DNA of 64,000 nt from Streptomyces capitiformicae (lineage in GTDB: Bacteria; Actinomycetota; Actinomycetes; Streptomycetales; Streptomycetaceae): the NCBI RefSeq assembly GCF_002214185.1, contig NZ_CP022161.1:5835486-5899485 (forward strand), in the 5' to 3' direction. The position numbers and the translations under genes are program-made. The notes under the pieces are model-generated. The model had not been told where the DNA came from and ran no database searches. It was given only the letters and a program-made list of their open reading frames with translations. Shown here in pieces: positions 34,667 to 43,921 of this stretch (its first letter is position 1; each line of letters begins with the position of its first letter).

Positions 34667-35812
34667 ATGAGTCAAGGTCCCCGGTCAGGCCTCGCGGCGG
34701 TGAGTTCCGCGCTGCTGGCCATGAGCAGACACCTGGAGGTGCGCGACGTCCTCAAGACGATCGTCGCCTCCGCCCGTGAGCTGCTCGACGCGGAGTACGC
34801 CGCGCTGGGCGTCCCCGACGACCACGGCGGCTTCGCCCAGTTCGTCGTCGACGGCGTCAGCGACGCCCAGTGGAAGGCCATCGGCCCCCTCCCGCGCCAG
34901 CACGGCATCCTCGCCGCGATGCTCCACGAGGCCACCCCGGAGCGCCTGGCCGACGTCCGCGAGGACCCCCGCTTCGAGGGCTGGCCGAGTGCCCACCCCG
35001 ACCTGGCCGACTTCCTGGGCCTGCCCATCCGCGACGGCGACCAGGTCATCGGCGCCCTCTTCCTCGCCAACAAACGCTGCCCCAAGCCCGAGGGGGGCTG
35101 CGGCTTCACCGAGGAGGACGAGGAACTGCTGTCGATCCTCGCCCAGCACGCCGCGATCGCCCTCACCAACGCCCGCCTCTACGAGCGCAGCCGCGAGCTC
35201 ACCATCGCCGAGGAGCGCTCCCGGCTCGCCCACGAACTCCACGACGCCGTCAGCCAGAAGCTCTTCTCCCTGCGCCTGACCGCCCAGGCCGCCGCCGCGC
35301 TCGTCGACCGCGACCCCTCGCGCGCCAAGGGCGAACTCCAGCAGGTCGCCGCGCTCGCCGCCGAGGCCGCGGACGAACTGCGCGCCGCCGTCGTCGAGTT
35401 GCGCCCCGCAGGCCTCGACGAGGACGGCCTGGTCGCCACCCTGCGCACCCAGGTCCACGTCCTGGACCGCGCCCACAGCGCCCACGTCACCTTCGTCGGA
35501 CGCGGTGTCCGCGCACTGCCCGCCGCCCAGGAGGAGGCCATGCTGCGCGTCGCCCAGGAGGCCCTGCACAACGCTCTGCGGCACTCGGGAGCCGAGCACG
35601 TCGACGTCACTCTCGACCGGCATGGCAAGGGCGCGGTCCTGCGGGTCGCGGACGACGGCAGCGGCTTCGACCCGCAGACGATACGCCGCGCGGGCCGCCA
35701 CCTCGGACTGGTCTCCATGCGGGACCGGGCCAGCGGGGTGGGTGGCCGGCTGACGGTGGAATCGGCGCCCGGAAAGGGCACCACGATCGAGATGGAGGTC
35801 CCCGGTGGCTGA
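34667..35812 (+). CDS. GAF-domain sensor histidine kinase (NarL/DegS type)
   Basis: A 381-residue soluble kinase with no membrane segment. The GAF domain covers about residues 20-170. The HisKA_3 dimerisation part has the phospho-acceptor His192 in RLAHELHDAVSQKLF. The HATPase_c part carries VAQEALHNALRHSG, VADDGSGFD and GLVSMRDRA. It overlaps the response regulator gene by 8 bp. The GAF domain has a Cys (GGCGF) but no obvious haem or metal ligand set. Signal unknown. Confidence 0.92.
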   Translation: MSQGPRSGLAAVSSALLAMSRHLEVRDVLKTIVASARELLDAEYAALGVPDDHGGFAQFVVDGVSDAQWKAIGPLPRQHGILAAMLHEATPERLADVREDPRFEGWPSAHPDLADFLGLPIRDGDQVIGALFLANKRCPKPEGGCGFTEEDEELLSILAQHAAIALTNARLYERSRELTIAEERSRLAHELHDAVSQKLFSLRLTAQAAAALVDRDPSRAKGELQQVAALAAEAADELRAAVVELRPAGLDEDGLVATLRTQVHVLDRAHSAHVTFVGRGVRALPAAQEEAMLRVAQEALHNALRHSGAEHVDVTLDRHGKGAVLRVADDGSGFDPQTIRRAGRHLGLVSMRDRASGVGGRLTVESAPGKGTTIEMEVPGG

Positions 35813-36446
35813 CGCAATCAAGGTGCTGCTCGTCGACGACCACCAAGTGGTCCGCCGCGGCCTGCGCACCTTCCTTGAGGTGCAGGACGACATCGAGGTC
35901 GTGGGAGAGGCCGCCGACGGCGCCGAGGGAGTCGCCCGCGCCGAGGAGCTGAGGCCCGATGTCGTCCTCATGGACGTCAAGATGCCCGGCATGGACGGCG
36001 TCGAGGCCCTCCGCAAGCTCCGCGAGCTCGACAACCCCGCGCGCGTCCTCATCGTCACCAGCTTCACCGAACAGCGCACGGTCGTCCCGGCCCTGCGCGC
36101 AGGCGCCGCCGGATACGTCTACAAGGACGTCGACCCCGACGCGCTCGCCGGCGCCATCCGCTCGGTGCACGCCGGACACATCCTGCTCCAACCGGAGGTC
36201 GCCGACGCGCTCCTCTCCCAGGAGGAGGCCAACTCCGGCCAGGGCAGAGGAGGTTCGCTCACCGAACGGGAGCGCGAGGTGCTCGGCCTGATCGCCGACG
36301 GCCGCTCCAACCGCGAGATAGCCCGCGCGCTGGTCCTCTCCGAGAAGACGGTCAAGACCCACGTCTCCAACATCCTCATGAAGCTGGACCTGGCGGACCG
36401 GACCCAGGCGGCTCTGTGGGCGGTACGTCATGGTGTGACCGGATGA
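35805..36446 (+). CDS. LuxR/NarL-family response regulator
   Basis: A 213-residue partner of the upstream kinase. The receiver domain has Asp11/Asp12 and the phosphorylated Asp57 (VVLMDVKMPGMDG), and Lys at YVYKDVDPD. The C-terminal LuxR helix-turn-helix runs LTEREREVLGLIADGRSNRE then SEKTVKTHVSNILMKL. The start is a GTG inside the kinase gene, giving coupled translation. In S. coelicolor (from memory) the same pair lies next to chpE. Confidence 0.93.
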   Translation: MADAIKVLLVDDHQVVRRGLRTFLEVQDDIEVVGEAADGAEGVARAEELRPDVVLMDVKMPGMDGVEALRKLRELDNPARVLIVTSFTEQRTVVPALRAGAAGYVYKDVDPDALAGAIRSVHAGHILLQPEVADALLSQEEANSGQGRGGSLTEREREVLGLIADGRSNREIARALVLSEKTVKTHVSNILMKLDLADRTQAALWAVRHGVTG

Positions 36447-36605
36447 CGGGCCGATTGTCCGTCAATTCGAAAGGTCCCACTCCGGTCTGAGATTCATACC
36501 GTCGTGTGTATGTCCCCCGAATGGCGCATCCCTGGGGGATCCCGGCCGTTCTTCAGTGCGTGCTGCGTGCGACCGCCGCAGTGATCGCAAGGAAGGGCTC
36601 GGAAA

Positions 36606-36854
36606 GTGAAGAACCTGAAGAAGGCCGCTGCTGTCACGATGGTGGCCGGTGGCCTGGTCGCCGCCGGTGCCGGCATGGCCTCCGCCACCGACGGCGGGGC
36701 GCACGCGGGCGGCAAGGCGGTGGGCTCGCCGGGCGTCATCTCGGGCAACGTCATCCAGGCCCCGGTCGACATCGCCACGAACGTGGTCGGCAACAGCGTG
36801 AACGTCGTCGGCATCCTGAACCCGGCCTTCGGCAACCTGGGCGTCAACCACTGA
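36606..36854 (+). CDS. chpE: Short chaplin, ChpE-like (no cysteines)
   Basis: An 82-residue secreted protein with a signal peptide (about 1-27, AAAVTMVAGGLVAAGAGMA) and one chaplin domain: SPGVISGNVIQAPVDIATNV then VGILNPAFGN. Chaplins form the hydrophobic amyloid coat of aerial hyphae and spores. Most short chaplins have two cysteines; this one has none, the feature I recall for ChpE of S. coelicolor, which also lies next to this two-component system. GTG start. Confidence 0.88.
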   Translation: MKNLKKAAAVTMVAGGLVAAGAGMASATDGGAHAGGKAVGSPGVISGNVIQAPVDIATNVVGNSVNVVGILNPAFGNLGVNH

Positions 36855-36880
36855 CACCCCGCCCCACGCAGCCAGTGACC

Positions 36881-36912
36881 ACCGGCCTTCCAGGAACTCC
36901 TGGAAGGCCGGT
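36881..36912 (+). terminator. chpE terminator
   Basis: A perfect 14-bp stem ACCGGCCTTCCAGG / CCTGGAAGGCCGGT with a 4-base loop, followed by CAGGTTTTCC, 26 bp after the chaplin stop. Confidence 0.85.
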
Positions 36913-37007
36913 CAGGTTTTCCATACGTAGCTGAGGGCGATCGTGCCGTCGGGTCGGCTGCCCACTCCCGTCGTCCTGGCTGCGGGCAGTCGTGCCGCTG
37001 GGGCGAT

Positions 37008-37105
37008 GAGGGTCCCCCCGCTCATGAGGGTCCCCCCCGCTCATGGGGGTCCCCCCGCTCGAGCGCAGCCGAGAGTGGGGGAGAAGCCGAGAGTGGGGGC
37101 GGGCG
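37008..37105. repeat. GGGTCCCCC-type repeat cluster
   Basis: Three near-copies of GGGTCCCCCCGCTCATGAG-like units follow one another, then a GAGCGCAGCCGAGAGTGGGG segment and a second CCGAGAGTGGGGG. A related unit lies at 12300-12335. No gene is seen between 36855 and 37212. Confidence 0.55.
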
Positions 37106-37212
37106 GGCGCAGCGGCACCTCGTAGCGCCGAGTTGCGCAGCCCACCCCCGCCCAGCCCCAGCCGCCGGGCAACAGCACAACAAGGGTTCACCGCACCCCG
37201 CCCAAGCCAGCG

Positions 37213-37998
37213 CTAGCGCCCCCGCTCCCGCTCCTCCACAACGGAGTTGTACGCCGCCACCTGCGCCCGCCGAGCCGTCCGCTCCACCGGCCGCAGTGCC
37301 ACCGCCCGAGCCGCCACCTCGGACGCGCTCACCGCACCCCCGTCCCCGCTCTCGTACGCCACAGAGATCAACAACCCCACCCGCTGAGCCAACTCCAGCA
37401 CCCGCACCGCCCGCGGCGGATACCCGGGCGCCAACACCTCCCGCCCCCGCTCGGCCCGCGCCCGATACGCGTCGATCGCCGCCTCCGCCACCGGCCCGGA
37501 CGCCGCCACATCCAACCGCGACAACACCGCCGTAGCCTCCCGCAAGGCCTCGGCCAGCTCCCGCTCGGCCTCCCCGAGCGACGGCACATCGGCGGGCGGA
37601 GCCTCCCGTACCTCCAGGCAGTGCCAGACGACCTCGACGTGCTCATCACCGGCGGGCCCGACCGAGTACACCTCCGGCACCAGCCCCAGCGCACCCCCGT
37701 GGCAGATCACGGCCTCCTCCGCCGCCAGCGCCCGCTTGTTGAACTCAGGCGGCCCACTGAGCCCCAGCGGATGCCCCGGCGCGGGCAACGCCACCCGCAA
37801 CCCGGTCACCCCGAGCGCCCGCAACCGCCCGAGCGCGAGCGTCAGCCCGACGGGCCCCGACTCCCCGGGCAACCCCTCCACCCGGTGCACGGCGTCCTCC
37901 CCGACGACGGCCAGCACCGCGTCATCCGGCGAGACAAGTCCGGCAAGAAGGGCATTTCCCCATGAGGCAAGGCGTCCTGAACGTGGTTCCGAGAGCAT
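37213..37998 (-). CDS. Conserved hypothetical protein
   Basis: A 261-residue soluble protein with no signal peptide. The N-terminal half has alternating beta/alpha character (GNALLAGLVSPDDAVLAVVG, LGVTGLRVALPAPGHPLG). The C-terminal half is helical and Arg/Glu/Ala-rich (ERELAEALREATAVLSRL). I do not recognise a known domain. Its divergent neighbour is an ABC ATPase, and the chaplin locus is behind it; homologues probably occur in the same place in other Streptomyces. Confidence 0.7.
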   Translation of the reverse strand: MLSEPRSGRLASWGNALLAGLVSPDDAVLAVVGEDAVHRVEGLPGESGPVGLTLALGRLRALGVTGLRVALPAPGHPLGLSGPPEFNKRALAAEEAVICHGGALGLVPEVYSVGPAGDEHVEVVWHCLEVREAPPADVPSLGEAERELAEALREATAVLSRLDVAASGPVAEAAIDAYRARAERGREVLAPGYPPRAVRVLELAQRVGLLISVAYESGDGGAVSASEVAARAVALRPVERTARRAQVAAYNSVVEERERGR

Positions 37999-38148
37999 GC
38001 CCCCACCCTAAGGACCGACCGATGGAATGGACGGCCCGACCGGTGGCGTAGATTTCCTTGAGGGCTGCGCCCACCCGGCGGTGGCTCCAACCACAGGCGT
38101 ACCCGACAGCCGAGACAGGCCGACACTGCAAGGGGAGACAGCGCGCTC

Positions 38149-38940
38149 ATGAGCGATGTTCTGGAGCTGGAGGACGTATCCGTGGTCCGCGAGGGCCGGG
38201 CCCTCGTGGACCAGGTCTCCTGGTCGGTCAAGGAGGGCGAGCGCTGGGCCATCCTCGGCCCGAACGGCGCCGGCAAGACCACCCTCCTGAATGTCGCGTC
38301 CAGCTACCTGTTCCCGAGCAGCGGCACCGCCACGATCCTCGGCGACACCCTCGGCAAGGTCGACGTCTTCGAGCTGCGCCCCCGCATCGGCATGGCCGGC
38401 ATCGCCATGGCGGAGAAGCTCCCCAAGCGCCAGACCGTCCTGCAGACCGTGCTGACCGCCGCGTACGGCATGACGGCCACCTGGAACGAGGACTACGACG
38501 AGATCGACGAGCAGCGCGCCCACGCCTTCCTCGACCGCCTCGGCATGACCGAGTACGTCGACCGCAAGTTCGGCACCCTCTCCGAGGGCGAGCGCAAGCG
38601 CACCCTGATCGCGCGCGCTCTGATGGTCGACCCGGAGCTGCTCCTCCTCGACGAGCCCGCCGCCGGCCTCGACCTCGGCGGTCGCGAGGACCTCGTACGC
38701 CGTCTCGGCCGCCTTGCCCGTGACCCCATCGCCCCCTCCATGATCATGGTCACGCACCATGTCGAGGAGATCCCCCCGGGCTTCACCCATGTCCTGATGA
38801 TCCGCCAGGGCAAGGTTCTCACCGCGGGCCCGCTGGAACTGGAGCTCACCTCCCGCAACCTCTCCCTCTGCTTCGGCCTCCCGCTCGTCGTCGAGCAGGT
38901 CGACGAGCGCTGGACCGCCCGCGGTCTGCCCCTCACCTGA
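38149..38940 (+). CDS. ABC transporter ATP-binding protein
   Basis: A 263-residue ATPase: Walker A GPNGAGKTT at 37-45, signature LSEGERKRTLIARALM near 142, Walker B LLLLDEPAAGLD, and the switch His in MVTHHVEEIP. No permease gene is adjacent. Homologues are of the ModF/YhaD type, which often act without a membrane partner. AAGGGGAGA precedes the ATG. Confidence 0.88.
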   Translation: MSDVLELEDVSVVREGRALVDQVSWSVKEGERWAILGPNGAGKTTLLNVASSYLFPSSGTATILGDTLGKVDVFELRPRIGMAGIAMAEKLPKRQTVLQTVLTAAYGMTATWNEDYDEIDEQRAHAFLDRLGMTEYVDRKFGTLSEGERKRTLIARALMVDPELLLLDEPAAGLDLGGREDLVRRLGRLARDPIAPSMIMVTHHVEEIPPGFTHVLMIRQGKVLTAGPLELELTSRNLSLCFGLPLVVEQVDERWTARGLPLT

Positions 38941-39085
38941 CCTCCAACTTCTCCCGCCCTTCCGCCAATCGGACGCCCCGGATCCACAACCCGGCCGGGG
39001 CACACCCGACTTGGCGACCCTCATACGTGATCTTTGCCCTCGTGCGCCCTGTCGGCGGGCCGGTCGCGGACCTACCATTGGTCAC

Positions 39086-39517
39086 GTGGACAGCATCGAC
39101 GCATGGGTGTGGTGGCTGATCGGCGCGGCCGGGCTCGGGATCGCCCTCGTCGTGACCGCGATGCCCGAGTTGGGCATGCTCGCCCTGGGCGCCGTCGCCG
39201 GTGCCGCGACCGCGGGGCTGGGCGGTGGTGTCGTACTCCAAGTGGTCGTCTTCGCCGTGGTCTCCGTCGCGCTCATCGCCGTCGTACGGCCCATCGCGGC
39301 CCGGCACAGAGCCCAGCGGCCCCAACTCGCCACCGGCGTCGACGCGTTGAAGGGCAAACACGCCGTCGTCCTGGAACGCGTCGACGGCAACGGCGGTCGT
39401 ATCAAGCTGGGCGGCGAAGTCTGGTCGGCCCGCGCCCTCGACACCGGACAGGCCTACGAGGTGGGTCAGGAAGTCGACGTCGTGGAGATCGAGGGAGCCA
39501 CGGCGATCGTCATGTGA
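39086..39517 (+). CDS. NfeD-like membrane protein
   Basis: A 143-residue protein with three membrane helices (about 8-75) and a C-terminal OB-fold of the NfeD type (LKGKHAVVLERVDGNGGRIK, LGGEVWSARA). NfeD proteins work with SPFH proteins in membrane microdomains, and the next gene encodes one. I chose the GTG at 39086 (VDSIDAWVWW). Confidence 0.85.
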   Translation: MDSIDAWVWWLIGAAGLGIALVVTAMPELGMLALGAVAGAATAGLGGGVVLQVVVFAVVSVALIAVVRPIAARHRAQRPQLATGVDALKGKHAVVLERVDGNGGRIKLGGEVWSARALDTGQAYEVGQEVDVVEIEGATAIVM

Positions 39518-39590
39518 CGCATCTTCAACAGGCAAACAGCATAAGATCTTCCGGAAGCGCCACGGCGGAGAAGGGCACGGGGAGCGAACG

Positions 39591-40538
39591 ATGGAACCGA
39601 TCATCATCGTCTTGATCATTCTGGTGGTGTTGGTCTTCATCGCCTTGATCAAGACCATCCAGGTCATCCCACAGGCCAGCGCGGCCATCGTCGAGCGGTT
39701 CGGCCGCTACACACGCACGCTCAACGCGGGACTCAACATCGTCGTCCCGTTCATCGACTCGATCCGCAACCGCATCGACCTCCGCGAACAGGTCGTGCCG
39801 TTCCCACCCCAGCCGGTGATCACCCAGGACAACCTGGTCGTGAACATCGACACGGTCATCTACTACCAGGTGACCGACGCCCGCGCCGCCACCTACGAGG
39901 TCGCCAGCTACATCCAGGCGATCGAGCAGCTCACCGTCACCACGCTCCGCAACATCATCGGTGGCATGGACCTGGAGCGGACCCTGACCTCCCGCGAGGA
40001 GATCAACGCGGCCCTGCGCGGCGTCCTCGACGAGGCCACCGGCAAGTGGGGCATCCGCGTCAACCGCGTCGAGCTCAAGGCGATCGAGCCGCCCACCTCC
40101 ATCCAGGACTCGATGGAGAAGCAGATGCGTGCCGACCGTGACAAGCGCGCCGCGATCCTCACCGCCGAAGGTACGCGCCAGGCCGCCATCCTCACCGCCG
40201 AGGGTGAGAAGCAGTCCCAGATCCTCCGCGCCGAGGGTGAGGCCAAGGCCGCCGCCCTGCGCGCCGAGGGCGAGGCCCAGGCCGTGCGTACGGTCTTCGA
40301 GGCCATCCACGCGGGCGACCCCGACCAGAAGCTCCTCTCCTACCAGTACCTCCAGATGCTCCCGAAGATCGCCGAGGGCGACGCCAACAAGCTCTGGATC
40401 GTCCCCAGCGAAATCGGCGACGCCCTCAAGGGCCTCTCCGGCGCCATGGGCAACTTCGGCGCCATGGGCGGCGGCCCAACCATCCCCAAGCCGACCGACG
40501 GCAGTAGCGAGCGCCGCGAAAAGCCGGCCATCGACTGA
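39591..40538 (+). CDS. SPFH/Band 7 (stomatin-like) protein
   Basis: A 315-residue protein with an N-terminal membrane anchor (IIIVLIILVVLVFIALI), an SPFH domain (about 25-190: PQASAAIVERFGRYTRTLNA, REQVVPFPPQPVITQDN) and an Ala/Glu-rich coiled coil with repeated LTAEGTRQAAILTAEGEKQS units. Members organise membrane domains and chaperone membrane proteins. It is 73 bp after the NfeD gene, the usual operon. Confidence 0.9.
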   Translation: MEPIIIVLIILVVLVFIALIKTIQVIPQASAAIVERFGRYTRTLNAGLNIVVPFIDSIRNRIDLREQVVPFPPQPVITQDNLVVNIDTVIYYQVTDARAATYEVASYIQAIEQLTVTTLRNIIGGMDLERTLTSREEINAALRGVLDEATGKWGIRVNRVELKAIEPPTSIQDSMEKQMRADRDKRAAILTAEGTRQAAILTAEGEKQSQILRAEGEAKAAALRAEGEAQAVRTVFEAIHAGDPDQKLLSYQYLQMLPKIAEGDANKLWIVPSEIGDALKGLSGAMGNFGAMGGGPTIPKPTDGSSERREKPAID

Positions 40539-40547
40539 ACACGACAA

Positions 40548-40579
40548 TGGGCCCGCTCTTCGCAAGGAAGGCGGGCCCA
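40548..40579 (+). terminator. Terminator after SPFH gene
   Basis: Arms TGGGCCCGC and GCGGGCCCA with a 14-base loop, 9 bp after the stop. Confidence 0.65.
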
Positions 40580-40582
40580 GAC

Positions 40583-40625
40583 GCTTTTAGGGGCGCGGGG
40601 AACTGCGCGACAAGCCACAACGGAC
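40583..40625. repeat. REP-like intergenic element, copy 4
   Basis: TTTTAGGGGCGCGGGGAACT followed by GCGCGACAAGCCACAACGG: the same family as 12113, 12250 and 23890. Confidence 0.6.
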
Positions 40626-40646
40626 CCGCAGCCCGCAGCATCCTCA

Positions 40647-40730
40647 ACGGCGCTCACGCAACGCCGCTCACGCAACGGCGCTCACGCAACGGCGCTCACG
40701 CAACGCCGCTCACGCAACGCCGCTCACGCG
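40647..40730. repeat. Six 14-bp tandem repeats
   Basis: Six head-to-tail copies of ACGSCGCTCACGCA (S = G or C) end five bases before the stop codon of the HNH gene. The 14-bp period is exact. Confidence 0.9.
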
Positions 40731-40735
40731 GAGCG

Positions 40736-41242
40736 CTACGCGGCTGACTGCGATAGCCACCCTGGCAGCGCATCGAGGTCATCCTGCCCCAGCGCCAGCA
40801 ACATCGCATCCGCCGGCGTCGGCTCGAACGGCTGCCGCAGCAGCGGCATCCCCGCCTGCTCCGGAGTCCGGTCAGCCTTACGGTGGTTGTCCTCGGCGCA
40901 CGAAGCCACCGTGTTCAGCCAGGTGTCACCACCACCCCGCGACCGCGGCACCACATGGTCGACGGTCGTCGCCCGCCTGCCGCAGTACGCGCACCTGTGC
41001 CTGTCCCGTACCAGGACACCCCGCCTCGACCACGGTGCTTGTCTTCGGAACGGCACCCTCACGTACCTGCAGAGCCTGATCACCCGGGGCGCCGGTATAT
41101 CGACCGCGGCTCCGCGCATGCGCAGTTCGGGGTGGGTCTGCTCGACGACGGCCTTGTCCTGCAGCACCAGAACGACGGCTCTGTTGAGCGTCACCGTCGA
41201 CAGCGGCTCGAAGCTCGCGTTCAGTACCAGCGTGTCCCGCAC
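40736..41242 (-). CDS. HNH endonuclease
   Basis: A 168-residue protein. The HNH motif is clear: CAYCGRR, then TVDHVVPRSRGG, then NTVASCAEDNHRKAD, with the Cys pairs for a structural zinc. The N-terminal half (VLNASFEPLSTVTLNRAVVL) is typical of the chromosomal actinobacterial family usually annotated as HNH endonuclease, of unknown role. The GTG start at 41242 is set by AGGAGG eight bases upstream. Confidence 0.87.
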   Translation of the reverse strand: MRDTLVLNASFEPLSTVTLNRAVVLVLQDKAVVEQTHPELRMRGAAVDIPAPRVIRLCRYVRVPFRRQAPWSRRGVLVRDRHRCAYCGRRATTVDHVVPRSRGGGDTWLNTVASCAEDNHRKADRTPEQAGMPLLRQPFEPTPADAMLLALGQDDLDALPGWLSQSAA

Positions 41243-41333
41243 TCCAGCCCACCTCCTGTGCACCAGCCCACCCCCCGGCGGGCTTGGATCAACTCTGGCC
41301 GGGCACGCCGAGATGGACAACGCAATAAAAAAT

Positions 41334-41369
41334 GCCCGCCTCTGATCACTTCCAAGACCAGAGACGGGC
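41334..41369 (-). terminator. Terminator with T-tract after PEBP gene
   Basis: Read on the minus strand, arms GCCCGTCTCTG / CAGAGGCGGGC (one mismatch) are followed by ATTTTTTATT. It is the most classical rho-independent terminator in the window and serves the leftward gene ending at 41396. Confidence 0.85.
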
Positions 41370-41395
41370 AAACGTTCAATGAACGTCCGGCTTCG

Positions 41396-41935
41396 TTACT
41401 TTTCCGCTACCGCCGCGTACTCTCCGATGAGTTGAGCACGCGCAAGTGTGTGGAATCGCAGATTGAATCCGACCACGGCGGGCGAAGCATCCGAATCCGG
41501 GCCGAGCTTCTCCTGATCCACGGAGTAGACCGTGAACACATACCGGTGCGCCGGATCCCCGGGCGGCGGCGCGGCACCACCGAAGTCCTTCGTCCCGTAG
41601 TCGTTGCGCACCTGGACCACGCCCTCGGGCAGCCCCTCGAACTTCCCCGAGCCCGCACCCGCCGGCAGCTCCGTCACCGAGACCGGAATGTCGAACAGGA
41701 CCCAGTGCCAGAATCCGCTCCCGGTAGGGGCGTCCGGGTCGTAGCACGTCACGGCGAAGCTCTTGGTCTCGGCCGGGAAGCCCTCCCAGCGCAGCTGCGG
41801 CGAGGTGTTGCCGCCCGCGTAGACCTGGGCGTCCTTGAGCGTCGCCCCCGGCTCGACGTCCTCGCTCGTGACCGTGAACGACGGCACGACCGGATGGAAA
41901 TCATGGGGGAGCGGCGGCCTCTTCGGCTGGGTCAC
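41396..41935 (-). CDS. YbhB/YbcL-type PEBP protein
   Basis: A 179-residue phosphatidylethanolamine-binding-like protein. The anion-pocket residues lie in [20 protein letters not shown] and [14 protein letters not shown]. No signal peptide, so cytoplasmic, like E. coli YbhB. Function in bacteria is not settled. Single gene with its own terminator. Confidence 0.9.
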   Translation of the reverse strand: MTQPKRPPLPHDFHPVVPSFTVTSEDVEPGATLKDAQVYAGGNTSPQLRWEGFPAETKSFAVTCYDPDAPTGSGFWHWVLFDIPVSVTELPAGAGSGKFEGLPEGVVQVRNDYGTKDFGGAAPPPGDPAHRYVFTVYSVDQEKLGPDSDASPAVVGFNLRFHTLARAQLIGEYAAVAEK

Positions 41936-41977
41936 CTCGATACCTCCTGTGGATCTGGGGGTGACTGTGCTCAGAGC

Positions 41978-42760
41978 CTAGAACCAGCTGCGCTTGCTAC
42001 CGACTTCCGACAGCCACTGGTTCAGATACGCCGCCCAATCGGTGCCCTGGTAGTCCTGCAGCCCCACCTTGAACGCACGGAACGAGTCGCTGCCCTCGCT
42101 GAACAGACCCGGCTTCTTGTCCATCTCCAGTACGACGTCCATCTCGCGCTCGTCGGCGACGAAACTCAACTCGACCTGGTTCAGCCCGTGGTACTGCTGC
42201 GGCGGGAAGAACTCGATCTCCTGGTAGAACGGCAGCTTCTGCCGCGTACCGCGGATGTGACCGCGCTCCAGGTCCGCGTTCTTGAAACGGAAGCCCAGCT
42301 GGACAAAGGCGTCCAGGATCGCCTGCTGCGCCGGCAGCGGATGCACGTTGATCGGGTCCAGGTCACCGGAGTCCACCGCACGCGCGATCTCCAGCTCGGT
42401 CGTCACACCGATGTTCATCCCCGGCAGCGTCTGCCCCTGGATCGTGGTGACCGGCGTCTCCCACGGAATCTCCAGCCCGAACGGCACCACGTGCACCGCC
42501 TCGGCCTTCAGCTCGAAGGCCCCACCGAGCCGCTGCTTCGTGAACTCGATGTCCTGCTTGTACTCCGCGTCCTGACCCTCGACCTCGACCTTGGCCTGCA
42601 GACCGACGGACAGCGCCTCGATCTGCTGGTCCACGGAGCCGCCCTGAATCCGCACCTCACCCTGGACGACGCCACCCGGCACGACATTGACCTCGGTCAG
42701 CACCGTCTCGACCGAAGCGCCACCGGCCCCCAGGCTCGCGAGCAGCCGCTTGAACCCCAT
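41978..42760 (-). CDS. Spo0M-like sporulation protein (arrestin-like fold)
   Basis: A 260-residue protein with the Spo0M pattern: [11 protein letters not shown], then [20 protein letters not shown], then [12 protein letters not shown] and the C-terminal [11 protein letters not shown]. Spo0M proteins adopt an arrestin-like fold and influence sporulation in Bacillus. Its upstream region (42775-42840) is unusually GTGT-rich. Confidence 0.88.
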   Translation of the reverse strand: MGFKRLLASLGAGGASVETVLTEVNVVPGGVVQGEVRIQGGSVDQQIEALSVGLQAKVEVEGQDAEYKQDIEFTKQRLGGAFELKAEAVHVVPFGLEIPWETPVTTIQGQTLPGMNIGVTTELEIARAVDSGDLDPINVHPLPAQQAILDAFVQLGFRFKNADLERGHIRGTRQKLPFYQEIEFFPPQQYHGLNQVELSFVADEREMDVVLEMDKKPGLFSEGSDSFRAFKVGLQDYQGTDWAAYLNQWLSEVGSKRSWF

Positions 42761-42959
42761 GTCTGTTCCTCCCGTCAGGCAACGCCTGTGTATCTGTGTG
42801 GCTCTGTGTTCTGTGTGGTGTGGATCGCGCTGCGTGGCGTGGATCCTTGATCCCTACAAACGCAGACCGACGGCGACCGGTTCCGCGCCCCACCCTTCCA
42901 AGGAGGACGCCCCCTCGCCACCCGTCGGCCCGCACCCGTCTGGACTACGCTCGTACGCC

Positions 42960-43601
42960 ATGATCGCGATCCCCGACCGTACGCCCCTCGCCCGGGAGTT
43001 CTTCGACCGCCCCGTCCTGGAGGTCGCACCCGACCTCCTGGGTCGCGTCCTCGTGCGGGTAACCCCGGACGGTCCGATCGAACTCCGCCTCACGGAGGTC
43101 GAGGCCTACGACGGGGCCAACGACCCCGGCTCGCACGCCTATCGCGGTCGCACCGCCCGCAACGGCGTGATGTTCGGTCCGCCCGGCCACGTGTACGTCT
43201 ACTTCACCTACGGCATGTGGCACTGCATGAACCTCGTGTGCGGTCCGGAGGGCCGCGCGAGCGCGGTCCTGCTGCGCGCCGGCGAGATCACCGAGGGCGC
43301 CGAGCTCGCCCGCAAACGTCGACTCTCGGCCCGAAACGACAAGGAACTGGCCAAAGGGCCCGCACGCCTGGCCACGGCCCTGGACGTCGATCGGGCCCTC
43401 GACGGCACGGACGCCTGCGCCCTCGACGACCCGGCCCTGACAGTCCTGACCGGCACCCCCGTAAGCCCTGACCAGGTACTGAACGGTCCCCGCACCGGCG
43501 TCGCCGGAGACGGCGGTGTCCATCCCTGGCGCTTCTGGATCGCCAACGACCCGACTGTCAGCCCCTATCGGGCCCACGTCCCCCGCGGGCGCTCAACTTG
43601 A
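42960..43601 (+). CDS. 3-methyladenine DNA glycosylase (AAG/MPG family)
   Basis: A 213-residue base-excision repair enzyme: [20 protein letters not shown], catalytic Glu in [35 protein letters not shown], and the late PWRFWI block. It removes alkylated purines. The ATG at 42960 fits the family length. It is the last gene of the conserved block before the scarred junction. Confidence 0.9.
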   Translation: MIAIPDRTPLAREFFDRPVLEVAPDLLGRVLVRVTPDGPIELRLTEVEAYDGANDPGSHAYRGRTARNGVMFGPPGHVYVYFTYGMWHCMNLVCGPEGRASAVLLRAGEITEGAELARKRRLSARNDKELAKGPARLATALDVDRALDGTDACALDDPALTVLTGTPVSPDQVLNGPRTGVAGDGGVHPWRFWIANDPTVSPYRAHVPRGRST

Positions 43602-43740
43602 CTCGCTCCTGGGCGGTCCGTAATGTAGCCCGAGCCGCTTGAACCGGTTACGGCGATCAGCCAGCAGCCGAGAGCGGCCAACCCACTACCTACGACATCC
43701 CCTCAGCGGGGGCGAATTAGGCATGCCCTAATTCAAGCCC

Positions 43741-43921
43741 GCAGCACTCGATTATGAGTTGCCGAGGGAATCGGCTAACGTAGTGAATGTCGAAAGGCCG
43801 CAAGGGAAACCACGAGGCCTAAAGGCAAATCCCGCCGACAGGGGATCGGATCGGAAAACGATCTGATAGAGTCGGAAACGCAAGACCGAAGGGAAGCGCC
43901 CGGAGGAAAGCCCGAGAGTAG
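43741..43921 (+). promoter_or_regulatory. rRNA-operon-like promoter and leader fragment
   Basis: The stretch TTGCCG - 16 bp - TAGTGA (43759-43786) looks like a promoter. The following GATCTGATAGAGTCGGAAAC and CCGAAGGGAAGCGCCCGGAG with GAAAGCCCGAGAG match, from memory, the leader upstream of 16S rRNA genes in Streptomyces. The match ends at about 43918, before the antitermination box, and no 16S sequence follows. Instead the rpoA fragment begins. Confidence 0.55.
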
